A DNA stretch of 37,338 bases, from positions 1 through 37,338 of the forward strand of contig NZ_JADNRL010000001.1 in the NCBI RefSeq assembly GCF_015595025.1, read 5' to 3'. The position numbers and the translations under genes are program-made. The stretch is from Halomonas sp. KAO. Lineage in GTDB: Bacteria > Pseudomonadota > Gammaproteobacteria > Pseudomonadales > Halomonadaceae. Positions 7,569 through 15,017 of this stretch are shown here, one piece after another; the first letter of the stretch is position 1; each line of letters opens with the position of its first letter. The notes beneath the pieces are model-generated. The model saw only the letters and a program-made list of their open reading frames with translations, did not search any database and was not told where the DNA came from.

Positions 7569-7590
7569 TATGTACATTTGACCTTTTGTC
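7559..7590. repeat. Octad array B
   Basis: In strict 8-bp register: CATTTG at 7559, AATATG at 7567 (degenerate), CATTTG at 7575, CTTTTG at 7583 (one change). It overlaps the -35 box of the candidate late promoter and ends just after the stop of the Lar-like gene. Confidence 0.75.
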
Positions 7591-7593
7591 CAC

Positions 7594-7899
7594 TTATCGC
7601 AGCGAACGCGCCCAACCGGCCACCGCACCCTGGATCGACATGAAGCCGCCGGTCAGGTGCTGGCAGCCGGTGCAGCAGGCCCACCATTTCCCCTCATGGG
7701 CTTTGAAGCGCGGCCGGTGACCACAGCCATGAGTTGGCAGGTCGTCGCGGTTCACCTGGCGCCACGTCGCCGACGCCCAAGTCTCGCAGGTCGCGGCAGC
7801 GCCGCGCGCATTGCAGACAGGACAGATGAACATCACCCGGCCGTCGCGCTCGCGGCGCTCCGGATCCTGGCCGCAGTGGATGCAGGCGGGGAGGATCAC
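7594..7899 (-). CDS. Lar-like zinc-ribbon protein
   Basis: The 101-residue protein has paired cysteines CIHCG (about residues 6-10) and CPVCNARG (about 25-32), then TWASATWRQVNRD, which is the Cys4 plus W-x-x-R layout of Lar-type restriction-alleviation proteins. A second, similar cysteine/histidine set follows (HGCG, CCTGCQHL) with a matching tail AVAGWARSLR, suggesting an internal duplication. Lar of Rac prophage moderates type I restriction; whether this one does so is inference. The start is the GTG at 7899, which overlaps the stop of the previous gene in a GTGA. A longer upstream frame is only a shadow of the Q-like gene. It is the last gene of the early leftward operon, just before the late promoter. 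Confidence 0.6.
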   Translation of the reverse strand: MILPACIHCGQDPERRERDGRVMFICPVCNARGAAATCETWASATWRQVNRDDLPTHGCGHRPRFKAHEGKWWACCTGCQHLTGGFMSIQGAVAGWARSLR

Positions 7900-8531
7900 T
7901 CCGTCACCCTCCACAGCGCCTCGAGCGCTTCTCGATCCAGTTGATTCAGAATCCTGTGCATGCCGGCCCAACGCGGGCACCAGTGCTTGTCCCAATTCGC
8001 CCGGGTCGCGCCCAGCAGCTCCTGAAGCCGGGCAGGCTCGTGCAGCACCTTCCCGCTGTTCTTGCGGCTCTTGTGGCACTGGGCGGCCAAGTGGGCGAGG
8101 CCCTGGCAGGCCTTGCGCGTCTTCTCCCGGGCATTGCCCAGGGTCGGCTCGAAGCGGCGCCACAGGGCGACGGTGACGCCCTGCTCGTCGGTCCACTCGC
8201 GGGAGTCGGCGTAGGCGTAGCGGAGCCAGTGCTGGTGGTCAGGATCGAGCGTGCGGATCGCTCGCACCACCCTGGCATCCTCGAACGCCCAGGGCGGCAG
8301 CGGCAGGCTGCTGCTCGGCTTCGGCCGGGTGTGGCTGGCCACCAGGCGGGTCGAGGCTCGCTTCATTTCCGCTTCCCATCGGCGTGGGCCGGCCGATGGC
8401 AGACGGTCGCGGTGGAGGCTGTCGTCGTAGCGCGCCGGCATGTCCGACTCGCTGATTCGCCGCGGTGACGGCGTGGCGTGGGCATAGACCACGGTGCGGC
8501 GCATGTACGCCAGATCCTGAGCTCCAAGCAC
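7896..8531 (-). CDS. Candidate late-gene regulator (antiterminator Q-like by position)
   Basis: The 211-residue product is basic and helical, with conserved-looking aromatic segments (HQHWLRYAYAD near residue 99, TVALWRRFEPTLG near 119) and HWCPRWAGMHRILNQLD near the C-terminus. I do not recognise a firm family. Its placement is the main clue: it is almost last in the early leftward operon and is followed by a promoter and tandem terminators in front of holin and endolysin, as lambda Q is. Start is GTG at 8531 with a strong AAGGAGG about 6 bases upstream. An alternative is a general DNA-binding or recombination-associated protein of unknown role. Confidence 0.45.
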   Translation of the reverse strand: MLGAQDLAYMRRTVVYAHATPSPRRISESDMPARYDDSLHRDRLPSAGPRRWEAEMKRASTRLVASHTRPKPSSSLPLPPWAFEDARVVRAIRTLDPDHQHWLRYAYADSREWTDEQGVTVALWRRFEPTLGNAREKTRKACQGLAHLAAQCHKSRKNSGKVLHEPARLQELLGATRANWDKHWCPRWAGMHRILNQLDREALEALWRVTE

Positions 8532-8541
8532 GGCCCCTCCT

Positions 8542-8769
8542 TCATCGACGGCGTCGACCCTTGTGATCCTCGAACTCCTGGCAGGGCACGCAGCGCGTCA
8601 CCCACGGCATCGCCTCGCGGCGGCGCGGCGGGATCGGGTCGCCACACTCGATGCACTCCTCGGTACCGGGCTGGGCCTCGCGGGCCAGACGCTCATGCTC
8701 AAGGCGCTCGGCCAGGTCGGCGTCATGTAGGGCCTGGGCTTCCCCGGCAAAGTCGGCGACATCACTCAC
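8542..8769 (-). CDS. TraR/DksA-family C4 zinc-finger protein
   Basis: The 75-residue protein consists of a short acidic helix (about residues 1-35) and a C4 zinc finger, CIECGDPIPPRRREAMPWVTRCVPC (Cys at about 42, 45, 63 and 66), then a short basic tail. This is the layout of phage and plasmid TraR-like proteins, which bind the RNA polymerase secondary channel without ppGpp and redirect transcription. The start is GTG at 8769, overlapping the stop of the 28-residue peptide gene (GTGA), with GGGGAG upstream; the longer open frame upstream is an overlap with other genes. Confidence 0.82.
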   Translation of the reverse strand: MSDVADFAGEAQALHDADLAERLEHERLAREAQPGTEECIECGDPIPPRRREAMPWVTRCVPCQEFEDHKGRRRR

Positions 8770-8852
8770 AGCAGCCACTCCCCAATGCTCGCTACGAAAG
8801 CGGTGAGCCAGAGCCCGCCGATCATTGCGTCCTTGATCATGGCCATCGTCAT
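8766..8852 (-). CDS. Tiny membrane peptide (28 residues)
   Basis: ATG at 8852 overlaps the stop of the upstream gene (ATGA) and its own TGA overlaps the GTG start of the TraR-like gene (GTGA), so it is coupled on both sides. The product is MTMAMIKDAMIGG followed by LWLTAFVASIGEWLL, a short hydrophobic helix long enough to lie in the membrane. I do not recognise it. The precise double overlap and the good use of the only gap between neighbours support it as a real gene. Function unknown. Confidence 0.6.
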   Translation of the reverse strand: MTMAMIKDAMIGGLWLTAFVASIGEWLL

Positions 8853-9112
8853 GCACCCCGCCAGGCAGCGACTTCACGGCGCAGGTCGCGGTTGTCAATG
8901 CGCAGCGCTTCGAGCTCTTTGGCTTGTCGCGCGGCCTGGCCTTGGTACATGTCACGATTCCGGCAAAGCTGGTCACGCTCCTGGACGACAGGATTCTTGG
9001 GGCACACCTGGTCATGCTCGATCAGCGCTTGGTGCGCCTGGTCGCGCGTAGCGTCTCGGCGTGGCCCGTACCGAACTTCATGGCCGCAGTAGATGCAGGT
9101 TGCGATCATCAT
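8849..9112 (-). CDS. Small zinc-finger/coiled-coil protein
   Basis: The 87-residue protein starts with IATCIYCGHEVRYGPRRD and ends its first half with HDQVCPKNP, a C2HC-type metal site (Cys, Cys, His, Cys) spanning about residues 4-38. The second half (about 42-85) is a charged heptad-like helix likely to form a coiled coil. The ATG at 9112 overlaps the stop of the upstream gene in TGATG; an ATG at 9109 and a GTG at 9115 are alternatives. It belongs to the early leftward operon. Similar small proteins are common in phage early regions; function unknown. Confidence 0.6.
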   Translation of the reverse strand: MMIATCIYCGHEVRYGPRRDATRDQAHQALIEHDQVCPKNPVVQERDQLCRNRDMYQGQAARQAKELEALRIDNRDLRREVAAWRGA

Positions 9113-9720
9113 CACTCCCCCATCTCGATGGCGATCATCCGCATGCGCGGCAGCGGGCGGCCGGTGGCGCGGCTGGCCGACGCCACCTCGGAAAGCACCA
9201 CCTCCACCAAGTCGATGGCTTCCTTCATCATCCGGTCGACCAGGGCGGGGTCGTCGTTCAGGTCGTAATGCCCGTTATGCGCGGGCCGGGCGTGCTGCAG
9301 CAGCTCGCCGAACTCCTCGCTGATCCGGTGCAGCTGCGCCTGGGCGCGGGTGGGGCAGTCGCCGTGCTGGGCGAAGCAGGGGATCGGCACGTAGAGCGAG
9401 CCGGCCATGGCCATCAGCTCGCGACGAAGCTCGCGCTGGTACTCCTGGGGAAGGCAGCCGACCCAGACCCACTTCCAGGCCAGCGGGAAGGGCTGGGTCC
9501 CGCGGATGATCCGCCCGACCTTCATGGATGCCGCGCGACGCCAACGGGTATAGGCCGCGGCGCTGCTCTCGACAGAGTCTCGATCGAAATCGGCGAGGCC
9601 GGCATCTTCCAGGGCGGGGATCAGCAGGGTGGTGGAGAAGCTCTCGATCGACTCGCGGCTGTTCTCGAACCAGCGGCGGGTCGCCTCGATGATCACCTGG
9701 TCTTCGGTGCGATGTTTCAT
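9112..9720 (-). CDS. First early leftward gene, function unknown
   Basis: The 202-residue protein is the first gene transcribed away from the repressor, the place where phages encode Cro, Cox or CII-like regulators or early replication functions. Its N-terminal half (EDQVIIEATRRWFENSRESIESF, about residues 5-27) is helical, and it has tryptophan-rich WKWVWVGCLP near residue 80 and HGDCPTRAQAQLHRISEEFGELLQ near 120. No helix-turn-helix is obvious and I do not recognise a family. I chose the ATG at 9720 because AAGGA lies about 9 bases upstream; the ATG at 9729 would have no spacing. Expected to be repressed by the neighbouring CI-like protein. Confidence 0.6.
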   Translation of the reverse strand: MKHRTEDQVIIEATRRWFENSRESIESFSTTLLIPALEDAGLADFDRDSVESSAAAYTRWRRAASMKVGRIIRGTQPFPLAWKWVWVGCLPQEYQRELRRELMAMAGSLYVPIPCFAQHGDCPTRAQAQLHRISEEFGELLQHARPAHNGHYDLNDDPALVDRMMKEAIDLVEVVLSEVASASRATGRPLPRMRMIAIEMGE

Positions 9721-9781
9721 ACAAGCCATCCTTCGTGCTTTCTCATTATGGTTTTCATCCCATCGGTGTGGGCTTTACCAC

Positions 9782-9810
9782 ATTCTGCTTATTCGAAGAA
9801 TTAAGCGCAA
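9782..9810 (-). promoter_or_regulatory. Candidate early leftward promoter/operator
   Basis: On the minus strand TTGCGC (9805-9810) and CAGAAT (9782-9787) are 17 bases apart. The spacer holds the partly symmetric CTTATTCGAAGAATTAAG, a plausible repressor operator. The sequence TTCTGCTTATT (9783-9793) occurs again inverted at 10521-10531, just after the repressor gene. The divergent region 9721-9865 is otherwise non-coding. Confidence 0.45.
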
Positions 9811-9865
9811 TAGTTCTCCGTATCCGACTTTGTTTTTTTGAACAGCATCGGTGGAGAATAAGTAC

Positions 9866-10519
9866 ATGAAAATAGGACACGCCATTAGGCGCTTACGCCA
9901 CGCCCAGGGACGCACCCTCCAGCAGGTCTGCGATGCCAGCGGCGGTAAAATCCAGACCGGATACCTCTCCCGGATCGAGCGCGACGAGATGACGCCCAGC
10001 GTCCATATCGCCGCGGCGATTGCCCGTGCATTGGGCACCACAGTGGACAACCTGCTGGCCGAAGCCGAGGGCTCTGGGCAAAGCAGCGGGTTCCCGGCAG
10101 CGTCACGCCTACTGGTGCCTGTGTTGCGCTGGGAGGACGCGGCCACCTTCTGCCGCGAGCGCGACTACACCGCCCTGCCAACGCCTGAGCGCTGGGTGAT
10201 GCCGCCTATGGAGAGCCACCTCGGCTTCTACGGGCTAACCCTGCGCGACGACTCCATGCAGGCCCTGGACGGCCTCAGCTGGTCGCGTGGCGCGGTGATC
10301 ATCGTCGACATGGACCGTGAACCGCAGCCCGACGATTACCTGGTGGTGGCCGACCAAAACGGCGCCGGGCCGCCTATGTTTCGCCAGCTGGTGAGCGACG
10401 GCCGCGACCTCTACCTGCGCCCCAGGAACCCTCAGTATCCCATGCGCCCGGTACCGAACGACGCCGCCCTCATGGGCACCGTCATCGGCCAGGTGATAGA
10501 TCTCACCTTCGACGAATGA
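9866..10519 (+). CDS. CI-type repressor: XRE helix-turn-helix plus S24 peptidase domain
   Basis: The 217-residue protein has a helix-turn-helix (about residues 3-60; LQQVCDASGGKIQTGYLSRIE covers the two DNA helices) and an S24/LexA-like C-terminal domain (about 85-213; DDSMQ with Ser130, then FRQLVSDGRDLYLRPRNPQYP). It should hold the prophage in the lysogenic state by repressing the leftward promoter next to it. Two key features are unusual. Arg173 stands where lambda CI has catalytic Lys192, with the same 43-residue distance from the serine. The linker (residues 61-80) has no Ala-Gly or Cys-Gly bond. The fold is probably kept for dimerisation. I chose the ATG at 9866, with GGTGGAG 9 bases upstream; a GTG at 9851 is inside that ribosome-binding region. 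Confidence 0.88.
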   Translation: MKIGHAIRRLRHAQGRTLQQVCDASGGKIQTGYLSRIERDEMTPSVHIAAAIARALGTTVDNLLAEAEGSGQSSGFPAASRLLVPVLRWEDAATFCRERDYTALPTPERWVMPPMESHLGFYGLTLRDDSMQALDGLSWSRGAVIIVDMDREPQPDDYLVVADQNGAGPPMFRQLVSDGRDLYLRPRNPQYPMRPVPNDAALMGTVIGQVIDLTFDE

Positions 10520-10634
10520 TAATAAGCAGAAAGAAGTTTTACGAATCAGAACATTTTGGCGTAGCATAGTGAGGCATCTCGCTACGCGCGCCGCTATGCG
10601 TTAGGATCAGGAAGTTTAGGAAGGGCAGATAGAA

Positions 10635-10664
10635 CAACGCCCGGGATTAGCGGCCCGGGCGTTG
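10635..10664. terminator. Strong hairpin downstream of the repressor (terminator without U-tract?)
   Basis: CAACGCCCGGG (10635-10645) pairs perfectly with CCCGGGCGTTG (10654-10664) over an 8-base loop. No U-run follows on either strand, so it may be a structural RNA element, an mRNA 3' end or a protein-binding dyad rather than a standard intrinsic terminator. Confidence 0.4.
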
Positions 10665-10823
10665 GAAGCTGCGAGTCACGTCGCAGAACATAAGCAGTTT
10701 ACTACGGCAATCTTGAGGCAAGCTGTTGATTTCAAAGGTCTGTTTAGCGGGCAGGCCAGTGAAAGCAAGCCACAAGTTCCCACAGTATATGGCGTGACCA
10801 CGTAGCGTTCAACGTTTTGCCCA

Positions 10824-10855
10824 CATTTGACCATTTGGACATTTGCACATTTGTG
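10824..10855. repeat. Octad array C, upstream of repA
   Basis: CATTTG occurs at 10824, 10832, 10840 and 10848: four perfect consecutive 8-bp repeats, the most regular array in the window. A fifth unit at 10856 is degenerate (CATGTC). The array ends 26 bases before the repA start codon. Confidence 0.85.
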
Positions 10856-10881
10856 CATGTCTCTCGGGTGATTGAGCGACT

Positions 10882-13800
10882 ATGACAGGAACAGGACCAC
10901 GCCAAGGCCTCACGGCGTTTTACCAGGAACGATTCAACAGCGACCCCCACGCGCTGCTCGACTACTGCCACACCGAGATAGCGGCCATCGCCGCTGACGT
11001 CCAGGTCGACTGGCCGGCACTCGCCGGGCATATCCGCCTCGACGACAAGAAGTACCGTGGCAAGATCCCCACCCTGGCCAAGGGCCACCGGCACAAGGTC
11101 GCGGTGTTCGGCTCGCTCAAGCGCGCCCGCAACGGCATCGAGTTCCCTCACCTCAACTTCCACACCAAGGCCCAGGGCGGCTTCACCGCCACCTGGTCAG
11201 GCTATGACGCCCTCCTGGATCTCTACCGCCGCGACGGCGGACAGATCACCGACGAGAAGCACTGCCGCTGGCTGGCCGAACAGGAGAAGCGGCGCGCGGA
11301 GCGCGCCGCGCGCATCGCCGAGGCCGAGCGTCAGGAGCGCATCGCCGAGGAACGCCGCCAAGCCGAGCACAATGCCTACGAGCTGGCCTGGCATGGCCGC
11401 GGCGATCAGCGCTTCGAGTTCGCCCCGGGCAAGTTCGACACGGTCGAGCTGATCGGCGAAGCCGACGGCAGCGAGCCGTATCTCGACGCCAAGCAGATCG
11501 GCAGCATCGTCGATGTCGTGACCATGAAGCGCATGCGCGATCGCCACGGCGAGTTCGTCGCCTTCGCCCTGCACGGCATCGACGGCGACTATCGCGGCCT
11601 GCAGCGTCTCTACTCCGGCTTCAAGAAATACACCATCGCCGCGCGCCCCGGTCAGTTCGACGGGGCGCACTGCGTCATCGGCAGCCTGGACGCGAAGCGC
11701 GTCTACAGCACCGAGGGCTTCGCCACCGCCGCGAGCGTGTGGCTGGCCGAGACCGCCATCAAGGGCGACAGCTGCTCCGTGATCGTGGCAATGAACGCCG
11801 ACAACCTGGTCAAGGTGCTGCGCAGCTACCGCCGCGTGCATCCCGACCTGCGGCCGATCAATGCCGCCGACAACGACTGCTGGAAACTGCTCGCCGGCAA
11901 CGCCGGCCAGATGCGCGCCCTGGAGATCCGCCGCGACCTGGAGCTGCGCAGCGTCATGCCGCGCTGGGAAGAGTTGCTCGAGCCGGAAGCCCTGGTAGCC
12001 ATCGAGCCGGGCAAAGGCCCGACCGACTTCAACGACCTCCACTGCCTGCTCGGCCTCGAGGCCACCGCCAAGTCCCTGCGCGGCCGGGCCAGCAAGGTCG
12101 AGGTCGAGACCGGCTTCTTCCCCTACTGCCTGCAGCGCGTCGCCGCGGCCGGTCAGATGAACGTGATGGAAGAGGCCCTGCGCGCCGTCAACGCCGGCAT
12201 GCAGCTGGCTCCCACCAAGTACACCGGGCGCGAAGTCTATCGCATCGTCTGCGAGACCATCCCCGCGGGCCTGCCCTGCAACCGCCACCGCCTGCTGTCG
12301 CGCGCCAAGTGGCTGGCCGGCAAGAAGCTGGAGAGCGCCGCCGGACTGCGCAGCTTCACCGCCGACGCCCTGGCCCGGCCCAACGTCCAGCACCACAAGG
12401 TGGAGGGGATCCGCGCCGAGCACGGCAACGTGCTGCTGCCCGAGCACATCCAGCACCTGGTGCAATCGCTCGACGGCATGGTCATCGTGCGCGCGCCGAT
12501 GGGATCGGGTAAGACCGAGCACCTGATCAGGCCGATCATGCAGGCCGCACCCAAGGCCGCCTACATCGCCCACCGCGTCTCCCTGGTGGGCGATGCCGCG
12601 TATCGCCTCAACACCCAGCACTATCGCAACGTGCTGGCCGCCGAGATGCCCTGGGTCACCCACCTGGCGTGCTGCGTGAACAGCATCACCCACCCCAAGT
12701 TTCACAACGGCGACGGCCGCGCCTGGTTCACGACCGTCGACACGCTGTGCATCGACGAGGCCTCCCAGGTTCTGCGCCACATCGCCACCGGCCCGGTCGA
12801 TCAGCCCACCCGCGTCATGGATGGGCTGATCGAGGCCATGCAGAGCGCCCGGCAGGTGCTGCTGTGCGACGCCGACGCCAACGACAGCCTGATCGAGCTC
12901 TGCGAGATGGCCCGTCCCGGCGAGACGATCCACGTCCTCGAGGTCGACGCCGCGAATGATCACGTCCGCATCGACCACAGTGACCACGAGTCGGTCTGGC
13001 AGCAGGCCCTCGACGCCGCGGTCGCCGGCGAGCGTGTCCTGGTGGCCAACGACAGCGCCGAGAGTGCCAAGAAGCTGGCCGTCATGATCCGCAAGAACCG
13101 TCCGGAGGCCCGCGTCCTCCTGGTGCACAAGGAAAGCAAGGCCGACCCCGATGCCGAGCGCTTCCTCGACCGACCGAACGACGAGGCCACCCGCTGGGAC
13201 GTGCTGATTTACTCGCCGGCGATCAGCTCCGGCGTGTCGATCACCACCCCGCACTTCACGCGCCACTTCGGCATCTTTAGCGGCCAGACGGTCAGCCCCT
13301 CCGACGCCATCCAGATGCTGCGCCGCGATCGCACCGCCCGGCACTATGTGCTGGGCATCGGGATCTCTCGCACCATGCGCGAGACCGACCGCGAGGCCCT
13401 GTTCCGCGGTCTGCTGGCCGCCGACGAGGTCGCCTGCGACTTCGAAGAGACCGACGACGAGATCCTGCTGCGCCGCACGAAAAGCATCTACGACGAGATG
13501 TACCTCTCCTGCGCGACGAGCGAGAATCACGCCCGCAACGACTTCGCCAACCACCTGCTGCTCATGCTGGTGGACGACGGCTACCAGGTGAACCGCCTGG
13601 CCACCAACGACGCCGAGGTCGAGGCATCCCGGCTCAACCGCAAGGAAGGCGGCGCCCTAGTTCGCCAGCGCCGTCTGGAGATCCTCTACAGCGTCGAGAC
13701 GCCCGACGAGGAGCGCTTCGCCAAGCTCTCCCGGCAGGAGCTCAAATCCGAGGCCGAGCAGTCCGAGATCGACCGCCACCACATCGAGCATCAGCTCTGC

Positions 13801-14703
13801 GTGCCGGAGATCACCGACGACGACGTCGACTTCTATGACGACCAGGGTATCCGCCACGTCACCGCCCTGGAGTTGCTGCAGGCGACCGACGAGCAGGCCG
13901 ATGCCTACGATCGCGCCCAGCGCCGCGCCCGGGTCACCCTGACCCGCCACCGCTGGAAACGCCCGACGCGCAACCTGCTGCTGCAGGTGTTCGAGGCACT
14001 GGGCGTCGACCCCATGACCGGCGAGGGCGAGTTCACCGTCGACCAGTGCCGCCAGGTGCGCGACACGCTACTCGCCGACCAGGGCGCCATCGAGCTCTAC
14101 AACGTCCTGAAGATCGGCCGCTACGTGAACCCCAAGGCCGCGCCGAAGTGCGCGACCACCTTCGTGAAGAGCATCATGGATCGCCTGGGCCTCACCGTGC
14201 ACAAGCGCAAGTCGGGCGGTACCAACTACCTGTCGATCAGCGAGGAGAGCTGGGAGCAGGTCATGCACTACGTGCGCCTGCGCGCCGAGAAGGGCGTCCA
14301 CAGCCTGACCACCCACGAAACTGCCAGCACCCACACGCCGATGCCCGCGCCCGAGCGTGACACTCCCCGCGAAGCCAGTAACGATGCGGCCTGCGGCCAG
14401 AGTGACACTTTGCATGGTGGGGTAGCAGCAGCGGATGAAAAGAGTCCCTCCCTTGCGGAGAGCGAGAAACTCTACGCTGTCGCCGTAGCCGCTTCGAAAC
14501 CCCTCAGTCTGGCCACGCCGCTTCGGGAGGTGATGCGGTGGATGGCGCCAGCGATCAAGCGCCAGATCATCGAGGGCCGGATGCCGCTTGCCCAGCTGGA
14601 GTGGACGCTCGACTACTGCAGCCAGCGTATTGCCAAGGCATTCGGCCGGTCGCCGGGAAGTGTTCCAGGTTTGCCCCAAAGCAATGCTAGGAATACTGTA
14701 TGA
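10882..14703 (+). CDS. repA: RepA, multifunctional replication protein (TOPRIM primase-helicase)
   Basis: At 1273 residues this matches the size and layout of the N15 RepA replicase. A TOPRIM-like primase core is visible: EGFATAAS with Glu278, hydrophobic VIVAMNADN around 300-308, and AADNDC with Asp330 and Asp332. A superfamily helicase domain follows: Walker A GSGKT at 541-545, Walker B DEAS at 625-628, SPAISSGVSI near 780 and QMLRRDRTAR near 812, the arginine-finger region. The C-terminus is low in complexity and may be regulatory. It should start replication of the linear plasmid; in N15 the origin lies inside repA, and this is likely here too. The ribosome-binding site before the ATG is weak. 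Array C directly upstream suggests control by the partition protein. The last codons overlap nothing; the next gene follows at 14739. Confidence 0.88.
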   Translation: MTGTGPRQGLTAFYQERFNSDPHALLDYCHTEIAAIAADVQVDWPALAGHIRLDDKKYRGKIPTLAKGHRHKVAVFGSLKRARNGIEFPHLNFHTKAQGGFTATWSGYDALLDLYRRDGGQITDEKHCRWLAEQEKRRAERAARIAEAERQERIAEERRQAEHNAYELAWHGRGDQRFEFAPGKFDTVELIGEADGSEPYLDAKQIGSIVDVVTMKRMRDRHGEFVAFALHGIDGDYRGLQRLYSGFKKYTIAARPGQFDGAHCVIGSLDAKRVYSTEGFATAASVWLAETAIKGDSCSVIVAMNADNLVKVLRSYRRVHPDLRPINAADNDCWKLLAGNAGQMRALEIRRDLELRSVMPRWEELLEPEALVAIEPGKGPTDFNDLHCLLGLEATAKSLRGRASKVEVETGFFPYCLQRVAAAGQMNVMEEALRAVNAGMQLAPTKYTGREVYRIVCETIPAGLPCNRHRLLSRAKWLAGKKLESAAGLRSFTADALARPNVQHHKVEGIRAEHGNVLLPEHIQHLVQSLDGMVIVRAPMGSGKTEHLIRPIMQAAPKAAYIAHRVSLVGDAAYRLNTQHYRNVLAAEMPWVTHLACCVNSITHPKFHNGDGRAWFTTVDTLCIDEASQVLRHIATGPVDQPTRVMDGLIEAMQSARQVLLCDADANDSLIELCEMARPGETIHVLEVDAANDHVRIDHSDHESVWQQALDAAVAGERVLVANDSAESAKKLAVMIRKNRPEARVLLVHKESKADPDAERFLDRPNDEATRWDVLIYSPAISSGVSITTPHFTRHFGIFSGQTVSPSDAIQMLRRDRTARHYVLGIGISRTMRETDREALFRGLLAADEVACDFEETDDEILLRRTKSIYDEMYLSCATSENHARNDFANHLLLMLVDDGYQVNRLATNDAEVEASRLNRKEGGALVRQRRLEILYSVETPDEERFAKLSRQELKSEAEQSEIDRHHIEHQLCVPEITDDDVDFYDDQGIRHVTALELLQATDEQADAYDRAQRRARVTLTRHRWKRPTRNLLLQVFEALGVDPMTGEGEFTVDQCRQVRDTLLADQGAIELYNVLKIGRYVNPKAAPKCATTFVKSIMDRLGLTVHKRKSGGTNYLSISEESWEQVMHYVRLRAEKGVHSLTTHETASTHTPMPAPERDTPREASNDAACGQSDTLHGGVAAADEKSPSLAESEKLYAVAVAASKPLSLATPLREVMRWMAPAIKRQIIEGRMPLAQLEWTLDYCSQRIAKAFGRSPGSVPGLPQSNARNTV

Positions 14704-14738
14704 TTATACAGGCACATAACACGCAGGGAGGGAAACAC

Positions 14739-15017
14739 ATGAATCAAGCCACCGCAGCACTCGACACGCAAGACCAGCTCGAATCTCGGCTCGAACGCGC
14801 CGACGCCATGCTTCGGCTGCTCACCAGCACCAACGATGTCGACGCTCAGACGCTGCAGACCGTCGCCCTGGACGTCTCCGAGCACATCCAGGAGGCGCGA
14901 CAGCTTTGCCAGCAGCTGGCCTGCCAGCAAAAAGGGCCGACCCCTGCGGGCCAGCCCTTGAACTGCATGTCTTGCCTGACGGTGCGGCTGTATCAGCGCT
15001 GCCCGGCCGCGCTGTAA
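14739..15017 (+). CDS. Small helical protein of unknown function downstream of repA
   Basis: The 92-residue product begins MNQATAALDTQDQLESRLERADAMLRLL and is helical and acidic to about residue 62; the last 30 residues are different in character and cysteine-containing. GGAGGG lies about 7 bases before the ATG at 14739, so this start is preferred to the upstream in-frame ATG at 14700. It probably shares the repA transcript. Its end overlaps the convergent protelomerase gene by 25 bases, and the protelomerase terminator lies within its 3' third. I do not recognise the family; short proteins with this pattern occur in gammaproteobacterial phages. Confidence 0.6.
   Translation: MNQATAALDTQDQLESRLERADAMLRLLTSTNDVDAQTLQTVALDVSEHIQEARQLCQQLACQQKGPTPAGQPLNCMSCLTVRLYQRCPAAL
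14927..14959 (-). terminator. Intrinsic terminator of the protelomerase gene
   Basis: On the minus strand AAGGGC-(6 nt)-GAG-type stem: the 12-base arms 14948-14959 and 14932-14943 pair with one mismatch and one wobble, loop GCAG, followed by a run of five U. It lies 34 bases after the protelomerase stop and within the 3' part of the opposing small gene. Confidence 0.75.

Larger units (their letters stand above)
10520..10881. other. Non-coding region between repressor and repA
   Basis: These 362 bases hold no convincing ORF. They contain the inverted copy of the operator-like TTCTGCTTATT (10521-10531), a compact set of nested inverted repeats (10561-10599, for example GCATAG with CTATGC), a strong hairpin (10635-10664) and octad array C (10824-10855). 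The repA promoter must lie here, but I see no convincing -35/-10 pair. Confidence 0.6.

Noticed and set aside
10824..10855. Short regular repeats as a possible CRISPR array
   Set aside because: Repeats are 8 bp with no spacers and no cas genes are present.
11197..13554. 785-residue minus-strand frame opposite repA
   Set aside because: It is the antisense shadow of a high-GC gene with clear RepA motifs; its sequence is low-complexity Gly/Val/Ala/Leu and lacks known domains.
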